From the NCBI GenBank assembly GCA_001567305.1, contig JYPD01000019.1:1-43454 (forward strand): a stretch of DNA of 43,454 bases, written 5' to 3'. Below the pieces are notes generated by a model. It did no database searches. It was not told the DNA's origin and saw only the letters and a list, made by a program, of their open reading frames with translations. The position numbers and the translations under genes are program-made. Positions 9,918 through 20,300 of the stretch are shown here, piece by piece; within the stretch, counting starts at the first letter, position 1; the number at the start of each line of letters is the position of its first letter. This DNA comes from a candidate division WS6 bacterium OLB21. Lineage in GTDB: Bacteria > Patescibacteriota > Dojkabacteria > B142 > OLB20.

Positions 9918-10760
9918 ATGAAAAAAAATCTTTTACAGCTTAGTAGTTTTCAGAAGCTTATAATCTTCCTAATAACCCTCTCGGTAGGTATAATCGCCAT
10001 AAACGAGACGCAAACAAGACACCTTACTGTTGCCGAAGAAGATGAAGATAGTATAGAAATACAAGAATCAGATTCAGACACAGAAGTCGATCTTCAACTA
10101 GCCGAAAATCAGGAACAAGAAAGCGCCGACCTTTTAGGTATTTCAGACAGAAAAGTAACTGTCTTTTTAGATAAAGATGGGAATGGCAACTATACCCAGA
10201 CTGATTCATTGTGTGATACCTGCGTTGCCAAATCCCTTGTGGCAGGTAATAGAACAAATGGAAGATATCCGGATTTAAAAGAATTGAAGACTATTACTAT
10301 TGCTTCATCAGGTAGTCTTCAAGAGTCCGACCTACTAACAGTTAATTCAGTTTGGGGTTTCTTTCCCGATCGGGATCTGGCGATTATTCCGTTTACTGTA
10401 GCCTTAAACGATGGCAGTTCAGATCTTTACATTCCTGCAAGATCGGTTAAACATAAAATTTCTGGTAATAATGCAAATATTGCCTTCGTAAATAGTGTTG
10501 ATGAAACAAAAATACTTATCGGGTTCTCTAAATTAATACCAAGCTACATTACTGCTGCGAACGAAAATAGCGATGTTTGGGTACAGCTTACTCCCGATAC
10601 AGGCAAACCGGATTTTCAATATCTTGCCAAATCTAAATTAACAAAAGATGATGCCTTGCAGACTGGCAGCAGTGACGGCTATTTGCTCGAAGTCGACTTT
10701 CAGACCAAACAGAGTTTAGACAAGCTATCAGCCGAGCAACTATATTTCTTCTTGCTTTAG
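9918..10760 (+). CDS. Secreted or membrane-anchored protein of unknown function
   Basis: The 280-residue protein has an N-terminal hydrophobic segment (residues about 13-29), then a linker very rich in Glu and Asp (residues about 38-70), then a globular part. This part opens with VTVFLDKDGNGNYTQTDSLC, like the start of calcium-binding beta domains such as SdrD-B, followed by a Cys-x-x-Cys. No enzyme motif is seen. It is followed 25 bases later by the hexokinase-like gene, which has its own -10 box. A surface role is inferred from the leader and acidic linker. Confidence 0.55.
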   Translation: MKKNLLQLSSFQKLIIFLITLSVGIIAINETQTRHLTVAEEDEDSIEIQESDSDTEVDLQLAENQEQESADLLGISDRKVTVFLDKDGNGNYTQTDSLCDTCVAKSLVAGNRTNGRYPDLKELKTITIASSGSLQESDLLTVNSVWGFFPDRDLAIIPFTVALNDGSSDLYIPARSVKHKISGNNANIAFVNSVDETKILIGFSKLIPSYITAANENSDVWVQLTPDTGKPDFQYLAKSKLTKDDALQTGSSDGYLLEVDFQTKQSLDKLSAEQLYFFLL

Positions 10761-10774
10761 ACTCGATTCGTAAA

Positions 10775-10780
10775 TACAAT
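10775..10780 (+). promoter_or_regulatory. -10 box for the hexokinase-like gene
   Basis: TACAAT lies five bases before the ATG at 10786, which leaves no room for a ribosome binding site and implies a leaderless transcript. No clear -35 box is seen. Confidence 0.45.
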
Positions 10781-10785
10781 GTGAT

Positions 10786-12072
10786 ATGAGCCTCCTTGAT
10801 TATGTCAACTTAGGACTAGATCATTTGTCCGTTAAGGATTTGCATTCGCTTGCCAATGATTACGCAACCCAGATTAAAGATTCACTCGAAGGCAAACCAA
10901 CCACACTTGAAATGATTCCTGCTCAGATCGCAAAAAAGAACACTGACTCTGGTTCTGGAGTTGTGCTAGCCATAGACATTGGAGGCAGTAAAGTTCGTTT
11001 GGCATTCATCTCTCGAAACGGAACAAACCAAGAGGTGCTGACTGAAACACAATTTGAATTCAAAGGGGGATCATTAACTATCGATGAATACAGTTCAATG
11101 CTTGTCAGCAAGATCTTAGAGTTTTATCAGACTCATAAACTGCCCGAGATTTTGGGGATTGGTTTTGTCTTTTCGTTTCCTGCAAAGATTATTCAAACAA
11201 ACTGCGGTACCGATGTTAGCAGAGAGGGCTATGACGATGAATGGGGCAAAGATTTTCTGGTAAAAGATTCAAACATAAACATTACTAGGCAAATTCGCAA
11301 CGAACTAGAAAAGAAAGGTTTCCCAGTCAATTGTTGGGTTTCGATGAATGATGTTACGGCACTTCTTTATACTCAACAAGATTCTAATATTTGTTTCGTG
11401 GCTGGAACGGGTTTTAATTTGGGTATAAATATTAATGGAAACTTGTATAACACAGAATCGGGCTTCTTTTCTTCTCCACTGTTTGTGCAACTTATGCCTA
11501 AGGTAGTAAAGAAGTACTTTGCAGAGGTAGAAGCAATTCTCAAAATCAATGACGAAGATCCTGGGCAAAGTCTGCACATGCTTAATATAACCGAAGTCCA
11601 AGTTGGAGGTCTATATCTATACCGACTACTTATCTTGGCAATGCTTACGCTTGGGGACTGTGATAACAGCCTGATAATTGCTATAAATCGTCTAGAAAGC
11701 AAAGCCTTAACTATGGCATTGACTTCCGAATACGAGTCTATTTCCAAAGAGTGTGACTGCGGAATGACGCCTCGAAGGTTTGAGAATTTGAAAAGCGTGT
11801 CTGCACTTCTTCGAGATCGTGCTGCCGATATTGTTTCCTTTCAGATTGCAGGAGCACTTCAGGTGCGCCAAGATGTAAGTGACGGGAATCATATTATCGT
11901 TGCCAACGGCTCGCTAATCGAAAAACTCCCCGGTTTTAAAGAGCGAATCGTGACACGAGTCAAAGAGATCTGGGGTTACAACATAACTATAGCAACAAAC
12001 GACGAGGCACCGCTAATTGGAGCTGCAAATGCCTGCTTTGATCATGTCCTTAACTCAGGAGAGAATAAATGA
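10786..12072 (+). CDS. Hexokinase-like sugar kinase (ASKHA fold)
   Basis: The 428-residue protein has VVLAIDIGGSKVRLAF (phosphate-1 motif, residues about 60-75), GIGFVFSFPAKI (the sugar-binding strand of eukaryote-type hexokinases), SMNDVTALLY (catalytic Asp) and FVAGTGFNLGINI (phosphate-2 loop). A helical N-terminal segment of about 50 residues precedes the fold, as in hexokinases. The sequence looks closer to eukaryote-type hexokinase than to short bacterial ROK glucokinases. It would phosphorylate a hexose with ATP, feeding sugar metabolism. The sugar specificity cannot be told. The 3' end overlaps the convergent membrane-protein gene by 23 bases. Confidence 0.75.
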   Translation: MSLLDYVNLGLDHLSVKDLHSLANDYATQIKDSLEGKPTTLEMIPAQIAKKNTDSGSGVVLAIDIGGSKVRLAFISRNGTNQEVLTETQFEFKGGSLTIDEYSSMLVSKILEFYQTHKLPEILGIGFVFSFPAKIIQTNCGTDVSREGYDDEWGKDFLVKDSNINITRQIRNELEKKGFPVNCWVSMNDVTALLYTQQDSNICFVAGTGFNLGININGNLYNTESGFFSSPLFVQLMPKVVKKYFAEVEAILKINDEDPGQSLHMLNITEVQVGGLYLYRLLILAMLTLGDCDNSLIIAINRLESKALTMALTSEYESISKECDCGMTPRRFENLKSVSALLRDRAADIVSFQIAGALQVRQDVSDGNHIIVANGSLIEKLPGFKERIVTRVKEIWGYNITIATNDEAPLIGAANACFDHVLNSGENK

Positions 12073-12626
12073 CAATAAAATAGGTTATTGTCAGAATGGT
12101 TGACGCCTTTTCGGTGAGTGTGTTTTGTTTTCGGATTGTTTCGATAAAATGTAAACTTTGCCATAGCGGAACAGCAAGCAGTGCAATGATGTAAAGTGAA
12201 TTGAAGTTTAATGACGCGATATTTTCGACAAGAAATATAATTATGACAAAAAGAATTCGGTCGATAAGAAATGCAGTAACGATTACTGGGAGCAAGCCTT
12301 TGATCGTTTTAACAAGAGACAGTTTTAACTTGTAAATCCTTCCTACTACGAAGAAAGAATAATAACACTATAAGGTTTAGAAGAATATATAATACTGCGA
12401 CTCCAAGCCCGTAAGCCATAGCGTTTAATACTCCTACAGAGTATTGTGCCGAGCCTGAACTGATAAGTAATTCTGCAGGTATGTACATAAGGATACTGAC
12501 AACAAAAACCAAAGCAGACCAGAGCATAAGTTTTTTGTTATTAACTCCAGAAACCCTTTTTTGGAATGAATTGGGATTAAATAGCAATAAACCGGCTTTC
12601 TTATCAAGTTCTCTTAGTATTTGCAT
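12050..12626 (-). CDS. Multi-pass membrane protein (Yip1-like), one frame change
   Basis: It encodes about 190 codons with four or five hydrophobic segments: LMLWSALVFVVSILMYIPAE, VLYILLNLIVLLFFL, an IVTAFLIDRILFVIIIFLV segment and two near the end. The first helices follow a cytoplasmic head with FNPNSFQKRV, as in Yip1-domain proteins where a Phe-x-x-Pro head precedes the membrane part. The second half is in another frame, with the switch around 12340-12360. No function is assigned. It is divergent from the small gene at 12710. Confidence 0.5.
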
Positions 12627-12709
12627 ATTGACCTTAGAATAATTTAATCATAAGCTAATACTAGCAAAGTTTCGCCACTTAGCGATATAACTTTATATAT
12701 TTATTTACG

Positions 12710-12859
12710 ATGGAAGGATTTGTAGTGTCTCTGGTTGTAAGCGCAATTACAGGTTTTGTTGTTGCCTTCATTGTCAGATCTACACAACTAACAAAGAATA
12801 TGACTCCAGAAGAGAAAAAGCGCAAAACAGGTGGCTTTGATGTAGAGGTCGACTTATGA
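12710..12859 (+). CDS. 49-residue single-pass membrane microprotein
   Basis: ATG at 12710 opens a 49-codon frame: one hydrophobic helix (FVVSLVVSAITGFVVAFIV), then a charged tail with TPEEKKRKTGGF. The stop TGA overlaps the ATG of the next gene in the form ATGA, a coupling arrangement that strongly supports both genes being translated. A TATATT box at 12696-12701 could serve as -10. The helix may anchor a partner, perhaps the metallopeptidase-like protein downstream. Confidence 0.55.
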   Translation: MEGFVVSLVVSAITGFVVAFIVRSTQLTKNMTPEEKKRKTGGFDVEVDL

Positions 12860-13991
12860 CGATTGATCGCGTCAGCAGAAAACTCATCGTCTTGGCACTA
12901 TATCTAGACTCGCTTAGTCCGGGTGCGGTTTCTGAATTCTGGTTACCTGCCCCTGTTCGTAAAGAATTAAAAAAAGAAGTGCCCAAAAGCATAGATTTAG
13001 ACAAAATATCTTTCGAGATCAACTCTGAAATAACACTGCTCCTTGATCGTGAACGCAGGTCTTACTTAAGCGAAATCGCCAAATCGATCATTTTTCAAAT
13101 TACTGCGATTCTAGAAGACGAAGAAAAAAGCTTTGCAGATTTTAATCGCAATTGTTTCGGAATAATTGTCGAACGAGCTAGCGAAGTTGAAATAAAAAGG
13201 CTGGATGACAAAATAATTGATCTGGAATCAAGACATAGAAAATCAAGGTACGATGTACTTGCAGAAAATCGAGTAGATAAAAGATCTCTACTTAGGCAAT
13301 TTTTCGCAACAAGTCGAAAAAGCGAAAAATTGCCATGCCACCAAACCTTGCCTTACCTGAATCAGAATCCTTTTCAGTCAGTTCAACATCTCGCAAAGTA
13401 TGGTCTGCATTCAATAAACATGTAGCTCCATTTAAATCCGAATTAATAATAAATAAAGACTTTGATTTCACCACACATGGACTAGCCAACTTGGCAGCAC
13501 ACGAAGGCTATGGCGGACACCATACAGAGTTATCATTAAAAGATAAGCTTCTCGTAAACGAAGGCAGAGGAGAGCATAGTTTTGTATTAACCTTCAGTCC
13601 GCAGACATTTATAAGTGAAGCTATCGCTGAATCGGCTTATCAACTTCATGGTCTTAATCCCTTAACCAGAGAATCAATGCTAATTTGGTATTACGAAAAA
13701 CAGTTGATGGCTCTTCAGAATCTGGCAGTCTTTCTGCATTTTGAAGACGGACTTGAAAAGCAGGAGATCATGCACAGGCTTGACGGTTATGATGTATCCG
13801 AAACTGATCTGCAAAAATTAGTTAATTTCGCCACCGATAAAAAACTTGGTAGATATGCGCACATTTATCATGCCGGATTTAGATTTTTGCAAAGCATTAT
13901 TCAGAGACTTGAAGATAAAAGTCCATTAATAAAAAGGATATATACAAGACCGGTAACTCCAAATATGCTTCTGGTTCAACACGCTGTCTAA
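12856..13991 (+). CDS. HEGYGGHH metallopeptidase-like protein, one frame change
   Basis: About 378 codons in two frames that switch near 13310-13340 at an A-run. The second part carries AAHEGYGGHHTELSL, matching the HE-x-x-PGHH zinc motif of DUF885-type gluzincin peptidases, except that Pro is replaced by Gly. A downstream Glu in FISEAIAESAYQL fits the third zinc ligand of that family. The N-terminal half is helical with charged heptads. No signal peptide is seen, so it may act in the cytoplasm or be held by the small membrane protein encoded just upstream. Peptidase activity is inferred from the motif. Confidence 0.55.
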
Positions 13992-14046
13992 GAAAGGATT
14001 TGACAACTTTGCTATTATTTTAGGTGTTAATTCAAAATAAATTGTT

Positions 14047-14976
14047 ATGAGTAAATTATCTCTACTGCTTGCACTGGTGTTAATCATTGTCGGGGCATTT
14101 GTCGTGCTCTCCAATAACGAACAAGGTCTTCAGCAAGAACGAACTGTTGCCGCCTCAATTGCACCACTAGCCAGCCTCGTTCAATCTGTTGCCGGAGACA
14201 AGATCGAAGTCGTTCAAATACTTCCTGCAGGTAGCAGTCCACATACATTTTCACTTGCAGTTTCAGATAAGCTGAAGATCGAAAAGGCCGAAGCAGTTTT
14301 TGTAATTGGTCACGAACTTGATGACTGGGCCGTCGAAGGTCTTTCTGAAGAAAAGATTCTATATGTTGACAGCGGAATAGAACTTAAAGAAGCTGAAGAG
14401 CACGAAGAAGAACATGAAGATGAAGATCACGAAGAGGAGCTCGAAGCAGATCATGATCACGAAGGAGAAGATCCACACTATTGGTTATCCTTAACGAATG
14501 CCATAATAATGGTTGATAATATCGAGAGCCAACTTTCGAAACTCTACCCACAAGATAAAGATACATTCGTTGCCAATGCACAGTCACTTAAATCTGAACT
14601 TGAAACATTGCGAAATGATGCTGTCGCAAAATTCTCGCAGTTGCAGAACAAAGAACTGGTAACTTTCCATAATGCTTTTGCTTACTTTGCAGACGATCTT
14701 GGTTTAGAAGTAATAGCAAGTATAGAAGAGTTTCCTGGCAAAGAGCCAACGGCAGCTTACCTAAAAAGTGTTGGAGAACTTATCCAAGAAGAAAACATCA
14801 AAGTACTATTCAAAGAGCCACAACTTTCTGACGCAGTTATTAAACCACTAGCCGAAGATTACGGAGCACAAGTTCTTACTCTTGATCCCATTGGAGGCAT
14901 AGATGGCAGAGAAAGTTACCTTTCAATGATGCGTTACAACATTGATACAATCTTTAGCGCTTTCAGCGGAGAATAG
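14047..14976 (+). CDS. znuA: Zinc ABC transporter substrate-binding protein (ZnuA-like)
   Basis: The 309-residue protein starts with a signal or anchor segment. It has the cluster A-I zinc ligands in order: His in SSPHTFSL (residues about 58-65), His in EDPHYWLSL (after the loop), His in VTFHNAFAYF and Asp in TLDPIGG. Between the first two ligands is a His/Glu/Asp-rich loop (residues about 115-140), typical of zinc rather than manganese binders. It captures zinc outside the membrane for an ABC importer; no permease or ATPase gene is in the window. It is convergent with, and overlaps by 14 bases, the CobW-type GTPase. Confidence 0.88.
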   Translation: MSKLSLLLALVLIIVGAFVVLSNNEQGLQQERTVAASIAPLASLVQSVAGDKIEVVQILPAGSSPHTFSLAVSDKLKIEKAEAVFVIGHELDDWAVEGLSEEKILYVDSGIELKEAEEHEEEHEDEDHEEELEADHDHEGEDPHYWLSLTNAIIMVDNIESQLSKLYPQDKDTFVANAQSLKSELETLRNDAVAKFSQLQNKELVTFHNAFAYFADDLGLEVIASIEEFPGKEPTAAYLKSVGELIQEENIKVLFKEPQLSDAVIKPLAEDYGAQVLTLDPIGGIDGRESYLSMMRYNIDTIFSAFSGE

Positions 14977-15896
14977 TTTGTTTAAAGAGTTCTGCAACTT
15001 TCTGTTGATAAGCAAGAGCATTCTTGCTCATAAAGGCTATGCGGGTTTCTTTGTTATAGTCAGGAAGATCCTGCCAGGTTGTGCGGCTAAATACAGTGTT
15101 TAATAATTTATAGCCAGTGTCGGTTTTAATAATTCCTTTGATGCGAATAAACCCCCACGCAGAAATTTTCTCTAACAAATCGTCGATAGCTTGTTGCGAA
15201 TAAATATTATTTGAATCTGTAAAACCGAAAGCTTGAACGGAGTCTGCATGTTCGTGATGTGATTCATGATTGTCGTAGTCTAAATTTTCTTTATAGTTCA
15301 CAAGCTTTGGATCGATCCCTAAAATTGCATCTTTATGAATATTGCCGCTAGCAGTTTTTATAATTGGTACACCCGGATAAAGATCGTGAACATAGTCGAG
15401 AGCTTTTTCGAGTTGCTTCTCGTTGACCAGCGAGATTTTATTCAGGATTATTAGATCAACATATTCTGCTTGCTCTTTTGCCATAACACTGTTGTCTCGA
15501 AAAGCTTCGTAATTAAGAGCATCAACAACAGTGACAAGTCCGTCGAATTCTAATTTGGCAACTCGCTTAACCTGTGTGATTACCGGAAAAGGATAGGCGG
15601 TTCCGGCAGTTTCGATAATGATTCGATCTACATCGATTGTATCTGCAATTTCAATTAGAGCCTCGTGTAATTTACCGACAAGAACACAGCATAAACATCC
15701 GTTTAATATTTCTTTGGCAGCAATATTTTTTGCTTTCAGAAGTTCGCTATCAATATTTACATCGCCGTATTCGTTTTTTTAGCCAGATAGTTTTGTAATC
15801 ATCGGGTAATTGTTTTACAAGATTTCGAATGATGGTTGTCTTACCTGCTCCAAGTGATCCGCTGATTATTGTTGTAGGAATCTTTTTTTGACTCAT
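14963..15896 (-). CDS. CobW/COG0523 G3E GTPase, likely zinc metallochaperone, one frame change
   Basis: The P-loop reads SGSLGAGKTTI near the N-terminus. GCLCC is the metal-binding CxCC motif of COG0523 GTPases. ETAGTAYPFPV, VVDAL and ILNKISLV supply the Walker B and NKxD-type motifs. A His-rich stretch with ESHHEH near residue 220 and a CobW C-terminal domain follow. These GTPases deliver metal to client proteins. The His-rich stretch and convergent ZnuA gene point to zinc. The first 40 codons and the rest are in different frames, switching at the T-run at 15773-15780. The ATG at 15896 was chosen because it precedes the P-loop by the usual distance. Confidence 0.83.
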
Positions 15897-16028
15897 GGAT
15901 TTTGTTGTCTCACAATAAATAAAAGCATACCATATTTATTTTTTTTTTGCTAATTATTTTCAGAAAAGTATTGTCATGTCATGATAGCCAAGTTAATATG
16001 TAGGCATATAATTTTTTACTTAATATAA

Positions 16029-16229
16029 ATGGCAACGAAAAAAACTGCCAAAAAGCCGGTGAAGAAGGCTGTTAAGAAACCGGTAAAGAAAGTTGCTAAG
16101 AAAGCAGTAAAGAAAACAGTAAAGAAGGTTGCAAAAAAAACAGTTAAAAAAACTGTAAAAAAAGCAGCTAAAAAGACAGTTAAAAAAACTGCTAAGAAGA
16201 GCACTGCCAAAAAAGCAAAGAAGAAATAG
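16029..16229 (+). CDS. Lysine-rich histone-H1-like protein
   Basis: The 66-residue protein is almost wholly made of Lys, Ala, Val and Thr in KK-x-x-KK repeats (MATKKTAKKPVKKAVKKPVK at the start). This matches the H1-type tails (Hc1/AlgP-like) that bind DNA or RNA without a fixed fold. A TATAAT at 16007-16012 lies 16 bases before the ATG. Two intrinsic terminators follow directly, so this is a short single-gene transcript. Antisense frames of the same stretch give long hydrophobic ORFs, which are by-products of the repeat. Confidence 0.8.
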   Translation: MATKKTAKKPVKKAVKKPVKKVAKKAVKKTVKKVAKKTVKKTVKKAAKKTVKKTAKKSTAKKAKKK

Positions 16230-16230
16230 T

Positions 16231-16252
16231 AACGACAATAGGTCGTTTTTTA
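16231..16252 (+). terminator. Intrinsic terminator after the H1-like gene
   Basis: AACGAC and GTCGTT form a six-pair stem with a five-base loop, followed by a run of T, two bases after the stop codon. Confidence 0.7.
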
Positions 16253-16260
16253 ATGCTTAC

Positions 16261-16284
16261 AAACACTCCTTTCGAGGAGTGTTT
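16261..16284 (+). terminator. Second hairpin, TTCG tetraloop
   Basis: AAACACTCCT pairs perfectly with AGGAGTGTTT around a TTCG loop, one of the most stable tetraloops, then a T-rich stretch. It backs up the first terminator and insulates the next promoter. Confidence 0.75.
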
Positions 16285-16312
16285 TGTGTTTAGAAGTTTG
16301 TAAACCTTTTGT

Positions 16313-16318
16313 TATAAT
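16313..16318 (+). promoter_or_regulatory. -10 box, leaderless start of the methyltransferase gene
   Basis: TATAAT ends seven bases before the ATG at 16326. This also argues that 16326, not an in-frame codon further upstream, is the true start. Confidence 0.6.
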
Positions 16319-16325
16319 CCGATCT

Positions 16326-17393
16326 ATGAATGAATCGGACTTGCAAATAAAGCTTGGTGAGATTACTTCTGCTATGATGGCTTATCTAAGTGATAAGCTA
16401 TGTCCAGACCTGAATAATCCTCCAGCTTCTTATGATTATCGAGGTATCGAAATCCCACTTGAATGTTTTTATCTGAATATGCCTCTGTTCTGGCAGCCAA
16501 GACATGGGGCGAAGATTGATGGAGCGCATGATTATCGAGCATCAGAATCATATGTTCTGCGACCCGATAATGAACGAATTCCTGTATCTGGTTCCGCAGT
16601 CTCGCAGGCTGCAATAGTTAATTTAGAATCAACAAAAAGACACGAGATTTTACTTCCTGCATTTGTTCGTAGCGGAAATACAATTTTTGCAGATGATGAC
16701 TTTTTTCCTCCGGATAGCTTTTTTAAAGGAGAGGATATTGATGGATTGACAGTTATAAGAATGGTCGACTTGTATCGTACATTTGGAATGTTTCCTGAAA
16801 ATCTATATTCTGCAGGATTGTCCGCTGTTATGCAGAGTTATGATTTTCGTGGCCGAAGGATTGTCGATTTTGGATGTGGAGAAGCAAGTCAATTGTTGCT
16901 TGCAGGTATCTTGGGTGCAGATTCTGGAATTGGGATAGATCTTCCGAGTTCTGTCGACGAAGATTTTAGAACAAGGCACCAACAGAATCTAGCCATGAAC
17001 AAATTAGATATGCGCATCATTGTTGAAGGATACGATCTTAATGATGATCAGGCTGCTTCGGTAATTGAAGAATTATCTTTGTTAAACAATCTTCGTTCTC
17101 CCAATACTGCAATCATAAATATTGGTCCTTCATATGACAGACTGAGTGGTCAAGAAGGTACGCACATTAAAGCACTAGAGGCTTTGTTTGATTTACCCGA
17201 TGTTGATCTTTTGTTTGCCGGCGGTTATGCAAGTGTCTACTCTGGTGATACTCACCTTGCACCAAGTCATATTATCGAAAGTCATGATCTTGCAATGCAA
17301 ATCATTAACGAACTATTTGAAAATGTCTTAGTTTATAACCTTCCTGGAAACATGTTGGTTATTGTTGGTCGGGGCAGAAAAGTAAACGCTTAG
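16326..17393 (+). CDS. SAM-dependent methyltransferase-like protein
   Basis: The 355-residue protein has a class I methyltransferase core in its second half: IVDFGCGEASQLLLAG (motif I, residues about 180-195) followed by GIGIDLPSS with the acidic residue that binds the SAM ribose. The N-terminal 170 residues are not recognised and may select the substrate. A Cys in FGCGEAS is standard for the fold. There is no sign of a nucleic-acid-binding domain. The target is unknown. It stands alone, and its stop lies two bases from the end of the convergent LamG gene. Confidence 0.6.
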   Translation: MNESDLQIKLGEITSAMMAYLSDKLCPDLNNPPASYDYRGIEIPLECFYLNMPLFWQPRHGAKIDGAHDYRASESYVLRPDNERIPVSGSAVSQAAIVNLESTKRHEILLPAFVRSGNTIFADDDFFPPDSFFKGEDIDGLTVIRMVDLYRTFGMFPENLYSAGLSAVMQSYDFRGRRIVDFGCGEASQLLLAGILGADSGIGIDLPSSVDEDFRTRHQQNLAMNKLDMRIIVEGYDLNDDQAASVIEELSLLNNLRSPNTAIINIGPSYDRLSGQEGTHIKALEALFDLPDVDLLFAGGYASVYSGDTHLAPSHIIESHDLAMQIINELFENVLVYNLPGNMLVIVGRGRKVNA

Positions 17394-17395
17394 AA

Positions 17396-20300
17396 CTATT
17401 TAAATAGCAACGATGCACCATTAGAATGAAACTCCCTCTTAACATCTTCTTCAGTGAGAGCGTAGGTGAAATGCTTTGTTTCGTCTAGTACAACAGGTAC
17501 ATAAACATTGATATTTCTGTATTTGGCAAAATTGAGACCGGTATTGTAGTTAGCGATTAATCCGCCACCAGTATGACTGCATATTAATTGCCCATCTATA
17601 TAAAATTTTAATGTACCTTGAGCATCATAGGTACCAACTAGATGCATCCACTCTCCGACTCTACTGTTCCAATAGTTAGCTCCGGTGCCACATGAACGGT
17701 TCACTGTCACTGTTGATGTTTTAACGAAGAAGCCTAATCTATAAGGATCGGGTCCATAGTTCCCAACGGAACTTAATCTGTAATGATAAAAAGGATCGGT
17801 ATGCGAAGTGAAATCTTTTCCAAAAATCAAATCGTTGCCCGCACCGACATAGGTCTTAGTAAATTTGACCCAAGTAGATAGAGTGAGTTCTTGTGGCGGG
17901 TTAAGATATGCACTCGTGGAAGTAGTTGCATAATCATTGGTTCCATCAAATTCGTGACAGCCATTATATTTACAATTTGTTGGTGCCAACCAGGCAGTGG
18001 AAGGTGTCGTATTTAGAAGTGTTGCATGAAGTCCATTACCAGAGTGATCAAAGGCTGTTGTTCCAGAACCTTCGTCAAATTTCCAATAACCAGTTGGCGC
18101 TCCACCATTATATTCCAGAGCAATCTCTCGGACAGTCAATGCCCGTTTCCAAATCTTAACATTATCTATGCTACCGTTGAACATCCAAGATCCTCCCCAA
18201 GAAGGATTGCCACCTATTGTAAGCGGTTGAGCACCGTTGTGAATGTTCCCCGTAAAGTTTACCGCCGTTCCAGGCAGTCCATTAACTGTAACTCGAATAT
18301 TGCTTCCGTTATAAACGCAGGTCGCAAAATTCCATTGACCATTAACATAATTCTGACCTGTAAGACTATAAGCAAGTGTTGATGGGGTCGTTCCATTTGT
18401 TGACATCCAGCAGCGGACTCTGCCATCAGCTTCAACACTTAAATGGAATTCGTAAGCATTTGCTCCCGCTATTTTTGCTACCAATGATCTTTGCGCTGCC
18501 GTTGATGTCTTAAACCAAGCGCTTACAGTTATTTGGTTAGACCAGTCAAATAGGGAAGAGTCAGCAGTTGAAACATACTGATCTGATCCGTTCAGGTTAA
18601 TCGCTCCCCCAACTTTGCCTCTTACCCAATTTGCGTCAGTAGTATTATTTAGTGTTCCGTTTGCAGCATTTGTTGATGAGTCTACTGCAGTTACACCTGA
18701 TTTGCTATCTAACTTATAGTGCACAGCAAGATCTTGAGTGGTTTGTTTTTCGGTTGATTGGGTAAGTGTGCTGATAAATGAGGATTCTGGTTGAGCTAAT
18801 TCCTCAATGAAGTCTGTACTAGTAATAGGATAGTTCCAGTATCGGACATCATCCATCTGTCCACTAAAGTTTAGGCCAGCAGAGTTTCCAGCGAAGGTTA
18901 ACGGTGAACTATTATACAAACTGCCCGTTGCCAGTAGAGATGTATCTGGGGTGCCTTCACTAGTCCCATTAATGTATAAGCTTATACTGCTATTGTCCTT
19001 GACGCATAATGCATGGTGCCATTCCGAATCATCATATTCTGCAGTGCTTACGACGCTATCTTCTGGGAAAGAACTGGCGTCGTCGTCGATACCGCAAACG
19101 ACTTTTCCTGTGCTATCAAGGTAAAGACTATAACCAATAGAATTGCCAAGTCCTCCTTTACCAACTAGCAAAGAATCACTAGATACAGTTCCATCTGTCT
19201 TAAACCAGGTTGCAATAGAAAAACTGCCGCCTGCTGCCACATAAAGAAGGTCGTTGTCGGGAACAGAAACATAATCATTAGTGCCATCAAAACGAAGTGA
19301 TTTTGATATTTTCCCTTCTTGCCACTCGTTACCAGACATATTTTGCAGAGTTCCGTGTAGGTTATTTAAAGATGAATCGTTAGCTGTAGTACCTTCTTTT
19401 TCGTCAAGCTTCCAATGTGCTATCGCATCTGGTTGGAAAGAGTAGAGTTCTTCAACAGTTTTCTTGTCGAGTGCAGTTCGATATATACGCACATCGTCAA
19501 TTAAGCCATTCCATGGTGCGATATTTGTTGTGGTCTGAATCCCGACTTTTTGTGGAGGCGGCATTGCTGATTGACCCTGTGGTTGTGTCAGCTACTTCAC
19601 TAACAAGCACCCCGTCTAGATAAAGTGATAATGTGCCATTTGCTTTGTCCCTAACTCCTACAAGATGATGCCAGTCCGAATTTACATTGCTTGCGCTACT
19701 TGCCGTAGGATTATTTGTTCCATCCCATATGGCGAATTGCCAGGTGTTATCTGAGTGCAATTTAAGAACATAAGGATAGGTTGTTCCGGTGTTGTACCTT
19801 TGCACAGCGGTCCTGACTGTACCTGAAGTCGGATTGTTGGCTTTAACCCAGGCACTAACTGTAAAAGAGTCGTTTGCTCCAAAATTGAGGGCGTTATGGT
19901 TAAAGTTGACATAATCGTTGGTTCCGTCAAAACTTCCGGAGTTTCCATATCTTGAATTTCCAGTTACAACTGCTCCATTTGTTGCTGTCCCATGAAAATT
20001 ATTTCCAGAAGCGTCTCTTACCTGATTTGCGGTTCCATTCCATAGACCTTCGTCAAATTTCCACCAGGCTAATAGTCCACTCTTGTCTTTGTTGTTACTT
20101 GTTCCAAGAACTTGAGAGTAACTGTTGTATTCTTTTAGAACCTCATCTGTTGTAATTGCTCTATCATAGAGTTTTATTTCATCCATGAATCCATCAAAAT
20201 TCTGGCTGGTTACAGATAAATGGTTTGAACCAAATCGCAGTGGTGCAGTATTATTAATATCAAGTGAAGATATTGCTAAACTATTGTCAAGTACCCCATT

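Noticed and set aside
16016-16238. Long hydrophobic ORFs antisense to the H1-like gene
   Set aside because: They are the mirror of the Lys-rich repeat; the sense strand has a promoter, a standard start and terminators.
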